Positions 36,538-44,434 of a stretch of DNA of 64,000 bases are shown here, one piece after another. Below the pieces are notes generated by a model, which ran no database searches, was not told the DNA's origin, and worked only from the letters and a program-made list of their open reading frames with translations. Every line of letters begins with the position of its first letter. Position 1 is the first letter of the stretch. Where the stretch lies: NCBI RefSeq assembly GCF_009830125.1, contig NZ_WUPT01000002.1, forward strand, positions 964,001 to 1,028,000. Reading direction: 5' to 3'. The position numbers were made by a program, and so were the translations under genes. This DNA comes from Kangsaoukella pontilimi. GTDB taxonomy: Bacteria > Pseudomonadota > Alphaproteobacteria > Rhodobacterales > Rhodobacteraceae.

Positions 36538-37265
36538 CTGGTTTCGTGAGTTTCGTGGGCTCCGGCCCCGGTGACCCGGAGCTTTTGACGCTGAAGGCGG
36601 TAGACCGGCTGAAGCGCGCCGACGCGATCCTGTTCGACGACCTGAGCGCGGGACCGATCCTGTCGCACGCTCGTGCGGATGCCGACCTTGTTGGCGTGGG
36701 CAAGCGTGCCGGGCGACCGTCACCAAGGCAGCACCACATCAGCCGCCTTCTGGTCGACTATGCGAAGGGGGGCGGTCGGATCGTCCGGCTGAAATCCGGC
36801 GATGCGGGGTTGTTCGGGCGGCTGGAGGAAGAGCTGATCGCACTTCGCGAGGCCGGGATTCCGTATGAGATCGTGCCGGGTGTCGCCTCGCCACTCGCTG
36901 CGGCGGCTGCGGCAGGCATCCCGCTGACACGGAGGATGACGGCGCGGCGGGTGCAGTTCGTGACCGGGCACGATGCCGAGGGCAAGCTGCCCGCCGATCT
37001 CGATCTTGGCGCGCTGGCCGACCCCTCCGCCTGCACGGTGATTTTTATGGGCAAGCGCACGTTCCCGGCGCTCTCCGCGCAGCTTTTCGCGCGCGGACTG
37101 CCCACTGAGACGCCAGCCATTCTGGCCGAGGCCGTGGGCACGCCCGAGCAGACGATCCAACGGATGACGATGGGCGCACTGGCCGGGAAACTCGCGAAGA
37201 GTGTCGGTACGAAACCTGCGCTGATCCTTTACGGCCCCTTGGCGGCGGGCGAGGCCGATGACTGA
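36534..37265 (+). CDS. cobA: Uroporphyrinogen-III C-methyltransferase
   Basis: A 243-residue single-domain SUMT that makes precorrin-2 from uroporphyrinogen III with two methyl transfers. It shows FVGSGPGDPELLTLKAVDRL, VGVGKRAGRPSPRQHHISRLLV, RIVRLKSGDAGLFGRLEEE and VPGVASPLAAAAAAGIPLTRR, all SUMT motifs. No CysG-type dehydrogenase/chelatase domain is attached, so this copy feeds cobalamin more probably than siroheme. It is the pathway entry gene but sits late in the operon. Confidence 0.95.
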   Translation: MTGFVSFVGSGPGDPELLTLKAVDRLKRADAILFDDLSAGPILSHARADADLVGVGKRAGRPSPRQHHISRLLVDYAKGGGRIVRLKSGDAGLFGRLEEELIALREAGIPYEIVPGVASPLAAAAAAGIPLTRRMTARRVQFVTGHDAEGKLPADLDLGALADPSACTVIFMGKRTFPALSAQLFARGLPTETPAILAEAVGTPEQTIQRMTMGALAGKLAKSVGTKPALILYGPLAAGEADD

Positions 37266-37995
37266 TCTCTGGCTGATAGGGATCGGAACCGGCAACCCGG
37301 ACCACGTGACCGGAGAGGCCCGAAAGGCGCTGAACGAGGCGCGGACGGTGCTGATGCCGCTCAAAGGTGCGGGCAAGGACGATCTCGCCGATTTGCGCTA
37401 TCGCATCCTGTCGGAAAGCGGCAGAAGTGCGCGTGTCGTCGAATTCGAAATGCCGGTCCGGGACGACACACTGCCCTATACCGAGCGGGTGCGCCGCTGG
37501 CACGACGAGATCGCGGCACGCTGGCGCGAGGCGATGGACGGGGCCGAGGGGCCGGTGGCGCTGCTGGTCTGGGGCGACCCGTCGCTTTACGACAGCACCC
37601 TCCGCATTGCCGAGCGGCTCGATCCTGCGCCGCGCCTTCGGGTGGTGCCGGGGATTACTTCGCTTCAGGTGCTGACGGCTGCCCATGCGATCCCTTTGAA
37701 TCGTGTGGGCGCGCCTGTGACCGTGACGACTGGTCGGCGTCTGAGGGACCACGGCTGGCCCGCCGGGGCCGATACGGTCGCGGTGATGCTGGACGGAGAA
37801 TGCAGCTTTCAGAGCCTCGACTCTGCGGGCCTGACCATCTGGTGGGGCGCCTATCTCGGCATGGAGAACGAGCTTCTGGAGACCGGCCCGCTCGCTGAGG
37901 CCGGACCGCGCATCGTCGCGCTTCGCGACAAGGCGCGCGCGCGGCATGGCTGGATCATGGACGTCTATCTGCTCAGGCGGGAGGGCGGGGCATGA
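37258..37995 (+). CDS. cobF: Precorrin-6A synthase (deacetylating)
   Basis: A 245-residue tetrapyrrole methylase that methylates C1 and releases acetate, specific to the oxygen-dependent route. Marks are WLIGIGTGNPDHVTGEARKAL, LMPLKGAGKDDLADLRYRIL and LLVWGDPSLYDSTLRIAERL with VVPGITSLQVLTAAHAIPLN. It overlaps cobA by eight bases and the following DUF1636 gene by four. Confidence 0.95.
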   Translation: MTDLWLIGIGTGNPDHVTGEARKALNEARTVLMPLKGAGKDDLADLRYRILSESGRSARVVEFEMPVRDDTLPYTERVRRWHDEIAARWREAMDGAEGPVALLVWGDPSLYDSTLRIAERLDPAPRLRVVPGITSLQVLTAAHAIPLNRVGAPVTVTTGRRLRDHGWPAGADTVAVMLDGECSFQSLDSAGLTIWWGAYLGMENELLETGPLAEAGPRIVALRDKARARHGWIMDVYLLRREGGA

Positions 37996-38327
37996 GCGGC
38001 GACGAGATCGTTTTGAGGCTGTGCGATACCTGCGACGGGCCGTCATGGGATGGCGTGCCCGAGGCTGTGGCAGACGCCGGTCTGGAGGTCCCCGTCCGGA
38101 TCGAGATGCAGGCCTGTATGAACGGATGCGCGCGACCCCGCACGCTGGCGCTTCAGGGGGTGGGCCGGGCGACCTATTTCTTCGATGGGGTCGATCCGGT
38201 TGCCGATCTGGGCGACATCATCGGCACGCTTCGGGCCTATGCCGCAGCGCCCAAGGGCTGGATCGAAGACGCCCGGCCGTGCGGGCGGCTTCGCTTCTGT
38301 CTCAGGGGGCGTGTTCCGGCGCTTTGA
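37992..38327 (+). CDS. DUF1636 metal-binding protein (second paralogue)
   Basis: A 111-residue DUF1636 protein. LRLCDTCDGPSWDGV holds the first Cys pair and MQACMNGCARPRTLALQG the second, in the same order as the paralogue at 24096. A fifth and sixth Cys follow near the C-terminus (ARPCGRLRFCLRGR). It overlaps cobF by four bases and ends seven bases before the convergent cbtA. The pattern suggests a 2Fe-2S or metal-carrier protein that acts with the pathway; the partner is unknown. Confidence 0.75.
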   Translation: MSGDEIVLRLCDTCDGPSWDGVPEAVADAGLEVPVRIEMQACMNGCARPRTLALQGVGRATYFFDGVDPVADLGDIIGTLRAYAAAPKGWIEDARPCGRLRFCLRGRVPAL

Positions 38328-38334
38328 AGCCGGC

Positions 38335-39069
38335 TCAGGCGGGCTGGGTGCGGGCGTTTGCCTCGCCCCGCGCCCAGAGATACCCGGCCACCGCGCCCAT
38401 CACGACCCATGCGGCCATGCCGGTCCCGATGACGCGCGCCGACATCAGCGCGCCCAACTCGGGCGGAGCCGGTCCGAGGAAGACCTCGTGCGGCGGAAGG
38501 CCGATGGCGTGCGGGGCCGCCAGAAGCATGATGCCTGCCACCCATGAAAACGCCTGCTGTCCGAAGGCGATCAGCCAGAGCCCGAGCGCCGTGGCAATCA
38601 CTGTCGAAATCCACCAGATCTGACGGATGTCGATATCGATGGTCGCATAGCCCGGAAGCGCCGGCGGCGCAGAGAAGGCGGGCGCTAGGATCGCAACTAC
38701 GAAACCCGCCACGCCCCAGATCATGCCGGTTCGGGGATTGATCTCGGCACCACGGTTCTCCGCCACCGACATCAGCGCCAGAAGGACGAATGCAAAGCCG
38801 GAATAGACGAGCACAAGGAAGGCGGCGGTCAGAACGTTCCGACCGAAAGCGCTTTCCGCGCCGTCGTGGCCGTGTCCCCCGGCCCCGGATCCGGTCGCGT
38901 GACCGACACCGGCAGCGTGTCCGTCCTGACCGAAATGAACAAGCTCACCCGCTTCGAAAAGCTCGGCATGCAAGAGAACAGGTTGAACGAACCACAATTG
39001 CAGTACGCTCGCGACGATACCCGCAACGCATCCCGACAGGATGGCGCGGCCCAGCAGGGAAAAGATCAT
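38335..39069 (-). CDS. cbtA: Cobalt transporter subunit CbtA
   Basis: A 244-residue membrane protein with about six hydrophobic segments (roughly 8-30, 80-100, 115-135, 155-175, 178-195 and 215-235). A His/Gly-rich loop (about 45-72, GQDGHAAGVGHATGSGAGGHGHDG) follows the first segment and is likely to face metal. LPGYATIDIDIRQIWWISTV and VAGIMLLAAPHAIGLPPHEV match the CbtA family, a predicted cobalt permease under cobalamin riboswitches in many proteobacteria. It follows cbtB by three bases. Confidence 0.9.
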   Translation of the reverse strand: MIFSLLGRAILSGCVAGIVASVLQLWFVQPVLLHAELFEAGELVHFGQDGHAAGVGHATGSGAGGHGHDGAESAFGRNVLTAAFLVLVYSGFAFVLLALMSVAENRGAEINPRTGMIWGVAGFVVAILAPAFSAPPALPGYATIDIDIRQIWWISTVIATALGLWLIAFGQQAFSWVAGIMLLAAPHAIGLPPHEVFLGPAPPELGALMSARVIGTGMAAWVVMGAVAGYLWARGEANARTQPA

Positions 39070-39072
39070 GGC

Positions 39073-39237
39073 TTAGTGGCAGGGAAAGCCAAGAGCGTGG
39101 CGCATGTCATGCGCCGCGTCGTGAAGCGCATTCGCGTGACCCGATGCGAAGACGATGCCCAGACCCAGGAGGATCATCACGGCCAGACCGCCAAGGCCCA
39201 GTTTCCGACCCGGTTCGATAATTTCAGACGTTGCCAT
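39073..39237 (-). CDS. cbtB: Cobalt transporter subunit CbtB
   Basis: A 54-residue protein, short enough to be missed by length filters. It starts MATSEIIEPGRKLG after a GGAGG site (39241-39245 on this strand), has one transmembrane segment (about 17-34) and ends in ALHDAAHDMRHALGFPCH. The four His and the terminal CH are the metal-binding tail typical of CbtB. It lies between the minus-strand cobalamin riboswitch and cbtA, the standard order. Confidence 0.9.
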   Translation of the reverse strand: MATSEIIEPGRKLGLGGLAVMILLGLGIVFASGHANALHDAAHDMRHALGFPCH

Positions 39238-39284
39238 TCCGGCCTCCTTGCCATCCTACCCGATGGCCTTCGAGTTGTTCCCAG

Positions 39285-39470
39285 CCCGGCAGGTCTCCTG
39301 GCTTGCGGGTCGTTACCATTGGGCCTGCCTTCCCGGATCGCTCCAGTGGCGTCTTTGGCCCGGCTCACCGCTTACAGTTGCGGGGGCAGCTGCAGAGTTG
39401 GCGTCCTTGTTGCCGCACTGCATTCCCTCTTGCACCCCGTACTGGCGCACGGGGACCGGTCTTTTCGTGA
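39285..39470 (-). ncRNA. Cobalamin riboswitch upstream of cbtBA
   Basis: Read on the minus strand, the 5' paired element GTCCCCGTGCG...CGGGGTGCAAGAGGGAA lies at about 39453-39419. GCCCCCGCAACTGTAAGCGGTGAG is at about 39390-39365, and the B12 box GCAAGCCAGGAGACCTGCC at 39306-39288. It ends about 50 bases before cbtB and should repress cobalt uptake when adenosylcobalamin is plentiful. Confidence 0.92.
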
Positions 39471-39601
39471 TCGCACAGCCCCCGTGCCCGGTCAATTCCG
39501 AAAACCGACAGGCGCGGGCGGGCAGCGACAAAAGCAAAGGAATTGGTGCGGACGGTATTTTTTCGTATAGTGAAGACGTTTTTCGCAAATGGACGATTTC
39601 T

Positions 39602-40450
39602 ATGGATCAGCAGGATGCCACAGTCGAAGACCCCGCCCCGCGCCGCGCGCGCGGGCGGCCCCGCGACTGGCATGACAAGACCGAGCAGAACACGATCAAA
39701 TCCCTCGACCGGGCAATGGAGGTCTTCGAGTTCCTGAGCGCCCATCAGGGGCTTTCGCTCTCTGAACTGGCCAAGGAGACGGGGCAGTCCCCAGCGACGG
39801 TCTATCGTGTTCTGATCACGCTCGAGGGGCGCGGTCTTGTCGAGTTCGATCCGACGGACCAGAGCTGGTATGTGGGTGCCCATGCCTATGTGCTGGGCGC
39901 GAGGTTCCTGCGTCGGACCAGCCTGATCGAGCGGGCACGGCCCATCATGCGGCGGCTGATGGAAGAGACGGGCGAGACCGCGAATCTCGGGATCGTGCGG
40001 CAAACCTCGGTCTTGTTCGTCAGTCAGGTCGAAACCCACGAGAGCATCCGCGCCTTTTTCCCGCCCGGCACGATGTCACCGCTTCATGCTTCGGGGATCG
40101 GCAAGGCGCTTCTGGCCGAGATGCCGAAAGACCGGCGCGACCGGCTGATGCAGGGACGGCTGGAACGCTTCACGCCCCGCACGCTGGCCGATGCAGGCGC
40201 GCTGAGCGCCGATCTGGAGGCGATCCGGGCGCGGGGATATTCGCTCGATGACGAGGAAAAGAACATCGGCATGCGCTGCATCGCTGCCGCTGTTTTCGAC
40301 GTGCATGGCGAGGCGGTGGCGGGGATCTCGGTCTCTGGTCCCACGACGCGGATCACGCCCGAGAGGCTGGACGTCTTTTCCGGACCCGTCCTGAGGGCCG
40401 CTGCAGAGTTGACGGGCGCAATCGGCGGGACGCCGCCCGAGGCAGGGTAG
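39602..40450 (+). CDS. IclR-family transcriptional regulator
   Basis: A 282-residue regulator. The tail RRARGRPRDWHDKTEQNTIKSLDRAMEVFEF leads into the winged helix (about 35-90, LSLSELAKETGQSPATVYRVL). The C-terminal effector domain (about 110-275) has the family marks PLHASGIGKALLAEMP and DDEEKNIGMRCIAAAVFD. A long in-frame extension upstream, to 39155, crosses the riboswitch and is not coding. The regulated genes are uncertain; argE-like deacetylase lies 69 bases downstream in the same direction. Confidence 0.9.
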   Translation: MDQQDATVEDPAPRRARGRPRDWHDKTEQNTIKSLDRAMEVFEFLSAHQGLSLSELAKETGQSPATVYRVLITLEGRGLVEFDPTDQSWYVGAHAYVLGARFLRRTSLIERARPIMRRLMEETGETANLGIVRQTSVLFVSQVETHESIRAFFPPGTMSPLHASGIGKALLAEMPKDRRDRLMQGRLERFTPRTLADAGALSADLEAIRARGYSLDDEEKNIGMRCIAAAVFDVHGEAVAGISVSGPTTRITPERLDVFSGPVLRAAAELTGAIGGTPPEAG

Positions 40451-40519
40451 AGCGTTGCCCCCTCGACAAAGGGGCGGTGTTTGGCGACGGTCGGGCGGTT
40501 GCAACGAGGGAGCTGCCCC

Positions 40520-41680
40520 ATGTCCACGCTGGACCTGACCATCGCGCATCTGGACCGGCTCGTGTCCTTTCCGACCGTGTCGTCGGACAGCAATCTCGAG
40601 CTGATCCACTGGATCGCCGAGCAATTGTCGAACCTCGACGCTCAGGTCGAGATCATGGTCTCGCCGGAGGGGGACAAGGCGAACCTGTTCGCCAGTTTCG
40701 GCCCGGACGAAGCGGGGGGCATAGTTCTGTCGGGGCATACGGACGTAGTTCCAGTCGAGGATCAGCCTTGGTCCACGGAGCCTTTCGCGCTGACGCGGCA
40801 GGACGACAGGCTTCTGGGCCGGGGCACCTGCGACATGAAGGGCTTCATCGCCTGTTGTCTTGCGGTCGCGCCCGCGATTGCGGCGGCGGACCTGCGCCGC
40901 CCCATCCATTTCGCCTTCACCTATGACGAGGAAACCGGCTGCCTTGGCGGGCGCGAGCTGGTTGCCGCTCTGTCCGCGCGCGACAAGCGTCCGGCGCTGG
41001 CCATCGTGGGCGAACCCACCGAGATGCGGATCATCGAAGGCCACAAGGGCTGCCACGAATATACGACGGTCTTTCACGGGTTGGAGGGCCATGGGTCCGA
41101 TCCTGACGCCGGTGTGAGCGCTGTGGAATACGCGGTCCGCTATGTCTCTCGCCTGTTAGAGGTGAAGGCCGAATTGGCGGCCAACCCCGTTCCGGGCAGC
41201 CGCTTCAGCCCGCCATGGACCACGATCAATGTTGGCAGCCTGTCGGGCGGGGTGGCACACAACGTCATCGCGCCTCTGGCCGAAGTGTCATGGGACTTAA
41301 GGCCCGTCCGAGACGCGGATCAGGCCTGGGTCAAGACGACGATGGAAGACTTTGCCCAGAACACGCTTCTTCCTGAAATGCAGTCCGTTCACCCCGAGGC
41401 CGCGATCGAGACTCATACCATTGGCGAGGTGCAGGGGCTTGAACCGATGGACGACAACGAGGCGCGCGATCTGGTCATGGGGCTGACCGGCGGGAACACC
41501 ACCGACGTCGTGTCCTTCGGGACCGAGGCGGGCCTGTTCCAGTCGCTCGGCATGTCGGTGGTCGTCTGCGGGCCGGGGTCCATCGTGCAGGCGCACAAGG
41601 CAGACGAATATATCGAGGTGTCCGAGTTGGAAGCATGCCTTGCCATGCTCGAACGGCTGATCGAGCGCGCCTCGTCCTAG
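40520..41680 (+). CDS. argE: Acetylornithine deacetylase (ArgE), M20 peptidase family
   Basis: A 386-residue zinc amidohydrolase. LSGHTDVVPVEDQPW holds the first metal His and Asp, GRGTCDMKGF the bridging Asp, YDEETGCLGG the catalytic Glu and metal Glu, and VQAHKADEYIEVSEL the last His. The ArgE subgroup is supported by VGEPTEMRIIEGHKGC. It removes the acetyl group of N-acetylornithine in arginine synthesis. The start at 40520 has GAGGGAG upstream. Its TAG stop shares CTAG with the convergent TPR gene. Confidence 0.88.
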   Translation: MSTLDLTIAHLDRLVSFPTVSSDSNLELIHWIAEQLSNLDAQVEIMVSPEGDKANLFASFGPDEAGGIVLSGHTDVVPVEDQPWSTEPFALTRQDDRLLGRGTCDMKGFIACCLAVAPAIAAADLRRPIHFAFTYDEETGCLGGRELVAALSARDKRPALAIVGEPTEMRIIEGHKGCHEYTTVFHGLEGHGSDPDAGVSAVEYAVRYVSRLLEVKAELAANPVPGSRFSPPWTTINVGSLSGGVAHNVIAPLAEVSWDLRPVRDADQAWVKTTMEDFAQNTLLPEMQSVHPEAAIETHTIGEVQGLEPMDDNEARDLVMGLTGGNTTDVVSFGTEAGLFQSLGMSVVVCGPGSIVQAHKADEYIEVSELEACLAMLERLIERASS

Positions 41681-42237
41681 AGCGTTTCGCCGCCTGACAG
41701 AACTTCCAGCCGCCGAATCGCGTCGGACAGGCCTTCGCGGTTGGGATGCAGACGCTCGACCTCGCGCCATGCCAGAAGCGCGCCTTCCGTCTCGCCCAGC
41801 TCCTCAAGGATCAGGGCAAGGCCGCTCATGGCCCCGAAATGCTGTGGGTTCAGAGTGAGCGTGCGGCGGATATCCTCAAGCGAGAGGCCGTAGCGACCGA
41901 GCTGGAAATAGGCCGTCGCGCGCCCGTTGTATCCTTCGGCGAAGTCTGGCGCGTGATCGATCAGCGCGCTGAAGTGATGAATCGCGCCCTTGGTGTCTCC
42001 CTCGGCCAGCGCCTCGCGCCCCCGGTCGAGAAGAAGGTCCATCGCGTCGGACCCCGATTGCGACCAGATCTCGTAGATGCGGCCTTCGATTTGCTCGGCC
42101 ACCTGGGCATCGGCGTTTTTCAGCCCCTCGAAGAGCGCTTCCAACTCGGTCGGTTCCGCCGCTACGGAGGTCAGCAAAACCAGACTTGCGCCAAAAGACG
42201 CAACGGCACATTTGAGATATCGAAGGCATCGTCCCAT
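41677..42237 (-). CDS. Secreted tetratricopeptide-repeat protein
   Basis: A 186-residue protein from ATG 42237. The first 28 residues look like a signal peptide (basic MGRCLRYLK, hydrophobic core, SVAAEP). TPR-type helices run from about residue 75 to 170, including GDTKGAIHHFSALIDHAPDFAEGYNGRATAYFQLGRY written here in parts: GAIHHFSALIDHAP and NGRATAYFQLGRYGLSLEDI. TPR proteins act as scaffolds. An upstream in-frame ATG at 42291 adds residues without signal-peptide character. Confidence 0.8.
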   Translation of the reverse strand: MGRCLRYLKCAVASFGASLVLLTSVAAEPTELEALFEGLKNADAQVAEQIEGRIYEIWSQSGSDAMDLLLDRGREALAEGDTKGAIHHFSALIDHAPDFAEGYNGRATAYFQLGRYGLSLEDIRRTLTLNPQHFGAMSGLALILEELGETEGALLAWREVERLHPNREGLSDAIRRLEVLSGGETL

Positions 42238-42308
42238 AACGATGCGAACACTAGCGTAATCCGGGCCGATTGCGAGTCCCCGGAAAGTCACGAATCAAGG
42301 AGCACTTC

Positions 42309-42599
42309 ATGTCTGACGTCATCACCCACGCCGTTGCCGCACTGAACGAAAAGCTGGACGGATCCGGCTTCGACGGCACCGCGAAATTCGTCATCGAGGA
42401 CGAAGGTGCGATCATGCTGGACGAAAACGGCGCTCGCGCCGGCGACGAAGAGGCCGACGTGACCATGACGTCGGATACCGAGACGTTCCGCGCGATCATG
42501 GACGGCTCGCAGAACCCCACCGCAGCCTTCATGACCGGCAAGCTGAAGATCGACGGTGACATGGGCGCTGCCATGCGTCTGGGCTCGACCCTGTCCTGA
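42309..42599 (+). CDS. SCP2 sterol-binding domain protein
   Basis: A 96-residue protein consisting of a single SCP2-type domain. FDGTAKFVIEDEGAIMLDENG and ADVTMTSDTETFRAIMDGSQ correspond to the central strands, and PTAAFMTGKLKIDGDMGAAMRL is the family C-terminal signature. The domain binds lipids in a hydrophobic tunnel. The start has AAGGAG six bases before ATG 42309. It lies four bases before the hydrolase gene and is probably co-transcribed with it. Confidence 0.9.
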   Translation: MSDVITHAVAALNEKLDGSGFDGTAKFVIEDEGAIMLDENGARAGDEEADVTMTSDTETFRAIMDGSQNPTAAFMTGKLKIDGDMGAAMRLGSTLS

Positions 42600-42603
42600 C
42601 ACG

Positions 42604-43536
42604 ATGGAGGCCGCGCCTTTCGACCACGCCCTGTCCGAAGGGCCGGCCGATCTGACCGTCGGATGGACCACGGCTGCAGACGGGGTGCGGCTGCGCTATG
42701 GCCTCTGGCAGGCGGAAGACGCGAAGGGCACGATCCTGCTCTTCAACGGTCGGACGGAATATCTCGAAAAATACGGGCGCGTCATCGGCCACCTGACCGG
42801 CGCGGGCTACAACGTGGCCTCGATTGATTGGCGCGGGCAGGGGCGGTCAGACCGGCTGTTGCCGGATACCCGTCTTGGTTACATCAAGAATTTCCAGCAT
42901 TATCAAAAGGATGTTGCGGCGCTGTTGGCCGAAGTGGACACTGCCGGGCTGGGCGGACCGCGTTTTCTCGTGGCGCATTCTATGGGCGGAGCGATCGGCC
43001 TGCGCGCGCTGCTGGACGGTCTTCAGGTCGAGCGCGCGGTTTTCTCGGCGCCGATGTGGGGCATATATGCCAAGCCGCATTTCAAGGCACTGGTTCTGAC
43101 CATGCTCTTTTGTGCCCGGCGCTTCCGACAGACGCATCGCAACCTGCCCGGCACGCCCCTTCAGGGGCATGTGCTGGCCTACGCGTTCGAGGAAAACCCG
43201 CTCACGACCGATGCCGAGCAGTACGCTTACATGAGGCGGCAATCGGCCAGCGATCCGGCGCTGTCCCTCGGTAGTCCGACCTATCAGTGGCTGGGCGAGG
43301 CGCTGGACGAGATTGCACAGCTTCATACCGCACAGAAGCCGCCCGTGCCGACCCGTGTCATGATCGGGACCGAAGACAAGACCGTGTCGGGGAATGAGGT
43401 TGCGGCGCTGGTCGCGGGATGGCCCGAAGCAGAGCTGTCGGTGTTTGAAGGTGGAAAGCACGAACTGATGTTCGAAGTGCCGGCGCTGCGCGACCGCTTT
43501 TTGTCCGAAGCGTTGGCCTTCTTCGCCGAGAGCTAG
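42604..43536 (+). CDS. Alpha/beta hydrolase, lysophospholipase/monoacylglycerol lipase-like
   Basis: A 310-residue serine hydrolase. FNGRTEYLEKYGRVIGHL and SIDWRGQGRSDRLL match the PldB/monoglyceride-lipase group. The nucleophile Ser is in VAHSMGGAIGLRAL. The acid is probably Asp in IGTEDKTVSG, and the His is in FEGGKHELMFE. A lipid ester substrate is likely from the group and from the neighbouring SCP2 gene. The stop shares the tetranucleotide CTAG with the convergent Anbu gene. Confidence 0.85.
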   Translation: MEAAPFDHALSEGPADLTVGWTTAADGVRLRYGLWQAEDAKGTILLFNGRTEYLEKYGRVIGHLTGAGYNVASIDWRGQGRSDRLLPDTRLGYIKNFQHYQKDVAALLAEVDTAGLGGPRFLVAHSMGGAIGLRALLDGLQVERAVFSAPMWGIYAKPHFKALVLTMLFCARRFRQTHRNLPGTPLQGHVLAYAFEENPLTTDAEQYAYMRRQSASDPALSLGSPTYQWLGEALDEIAQLHTAQKPPVPTRVMIGTEDKTVSGNEVAALVAGWPEAELSVFEGGKHELMFEVPALRDRFLSEALAFFAES

Positions 43537-44258
43537 ATCTCGATCCCCTGGAACGCGTCGCGAAGCGCGGTGGACCAGGACTTGCTCATCTCGGCAAAAA
43601 CTTCGTCATCGGGCTCGATCCGCCGCTCTTTCGTCACACGGCAGGCGTCCTTGTCGATCACGACCAGATCAAGAGGCATCCCCACGGACAGGTTCGAGCG
43701 GATTGTCGAATCCATGCTCAGAAGAACCGCCTTGGTCGCGTCCTGAAGCGATGTCTCGGGCGTGACCACACGGTCAAGAATGGGTTTGCCGTATTTGTGC
43801 TCGCCGATCTGCAGATAGGGGGTGTCGGACGTCGCTTCGATGAAATTGCCCTGCGGATAGATCAGGAACATCCGCATATCGCCGCCCTTGCGCTGCCCCG
43901 CCACGATCATCGACGCAGATGCATTCGTCTTGGTGCCTGCCATCCTGCTGGCCACTTCCTGGCTGGTTTCAGACAGGGTCCGGCCGATGATCTGCGCCAC
44001 CTGCAGCATGGTGGGCGCCAGCATGATTGAGGTCTCGCCGGTTGCCTCCGAGTCGGTCATGGCCTCGTCAAGCCGGGCGATCGTAGTCTGTGTCACAGAC
44101 AGGCTGCCGGCGGTCATGATGGAGATGACGCGCTCGCCCGGTTTCTCGAAAATGAACATCTTCTTGTAGATCGAGATGTTGTCGAGCCCCGCATTGGTCC
44201 GCGTGTCGCTCAGACAGACAATTCCCTCATTCAGGAGAAGGCCGACGCAATAGGTCAT
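43533..44258 (-). CDS. Anbu-type bacterial proteasome homologue (predicted Thr peptidase)
   Basis: A 241-residue Ntn-hydrolase of the 20S proteasome A/B family. It begins MTYCVGLLLNEGIVCLSDTR, so Thr2 becomes the N-terminal nucleophile after methionine removal, with the acidic SDTR and the Lys in IYKKMFIFEKPG at the expected places. This matches Anbu (ancestral beta subunit, HslV-related). Anbu genes often sit with an ATP-grasp protein, an alpha-E (DUF403) protein and a transglutaminase, none of which is next to this gene. The substrate is unknown. It is followed by a convergent hydrolase sharing CTAG. Confidence 0.88.
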   Translation of the reverse strand: MTYCVGLLLNEGIVCLSDTRTNAGLDNISIYKKMFIFEKPGERVISIMTAGSLSVTQTTIARLDEAMTDSEATGETSIMLAPTMLQVAQIIGRTLSETSQEVASRMAGTKTNASASMIVAGQRKGGDMRMFLIYPQGNFIEATSDTPYLQIGEHKYGKPILDRVVTPETSLQDATKAVLLSMDSTIRSNLSVGMPLDLVVIDKDACRVTKERRIEPDDEVFAEMSKSWSTALRDAFQGIEI

Positions 44259-44319
44259 GGAGATAAGGCTCGTTGCTGCTCGCGCGGCAAACTACGGCCT
44301 GCGGGGGGGCGATACAAGA

Positions 44320-44365
44320 CACGCAAAAATAAAATGGGGCATGGCTCCCCCACAGAACCATGCCC
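44320..44365 (-). terminator. Rho-independent terminator of the OmpA-lipoprotein gene
   Basis: On the minus strand TGGGGCATGG (44365-44356) pairs with CCATGCCCCA (44342-44333), a perfect ten-base stem with a 13-base loop. It is followed by TTTATTTTTGC. It lies between the OmpA-like gene and the Anbu gene. Confidence 0.85.
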
Positions 44366-44434
44366 CAGCCCCACCCAGACAGCGCCGCCGGTAACCCCCA
44401 CCATGCAACGCCTGAGTATTCCGGGCGGGCGACC

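Noticed and set aside
39155-39601. N-terminal extension of the IclR gene
   Set aside because: The in-frame extension crosses the minus-strand cobalamin riboswitch and has no IclR similarity; ATG 39602 begins the real N-terminal tail.
39602-40450. Assignment of the IclR gene as BhcR of the beta-hydroxyaspartate cycle
   Set aside because: The N-terminal tail looks similar to what I recall, but no bhc genes are in the window, so I kept a family-level call.
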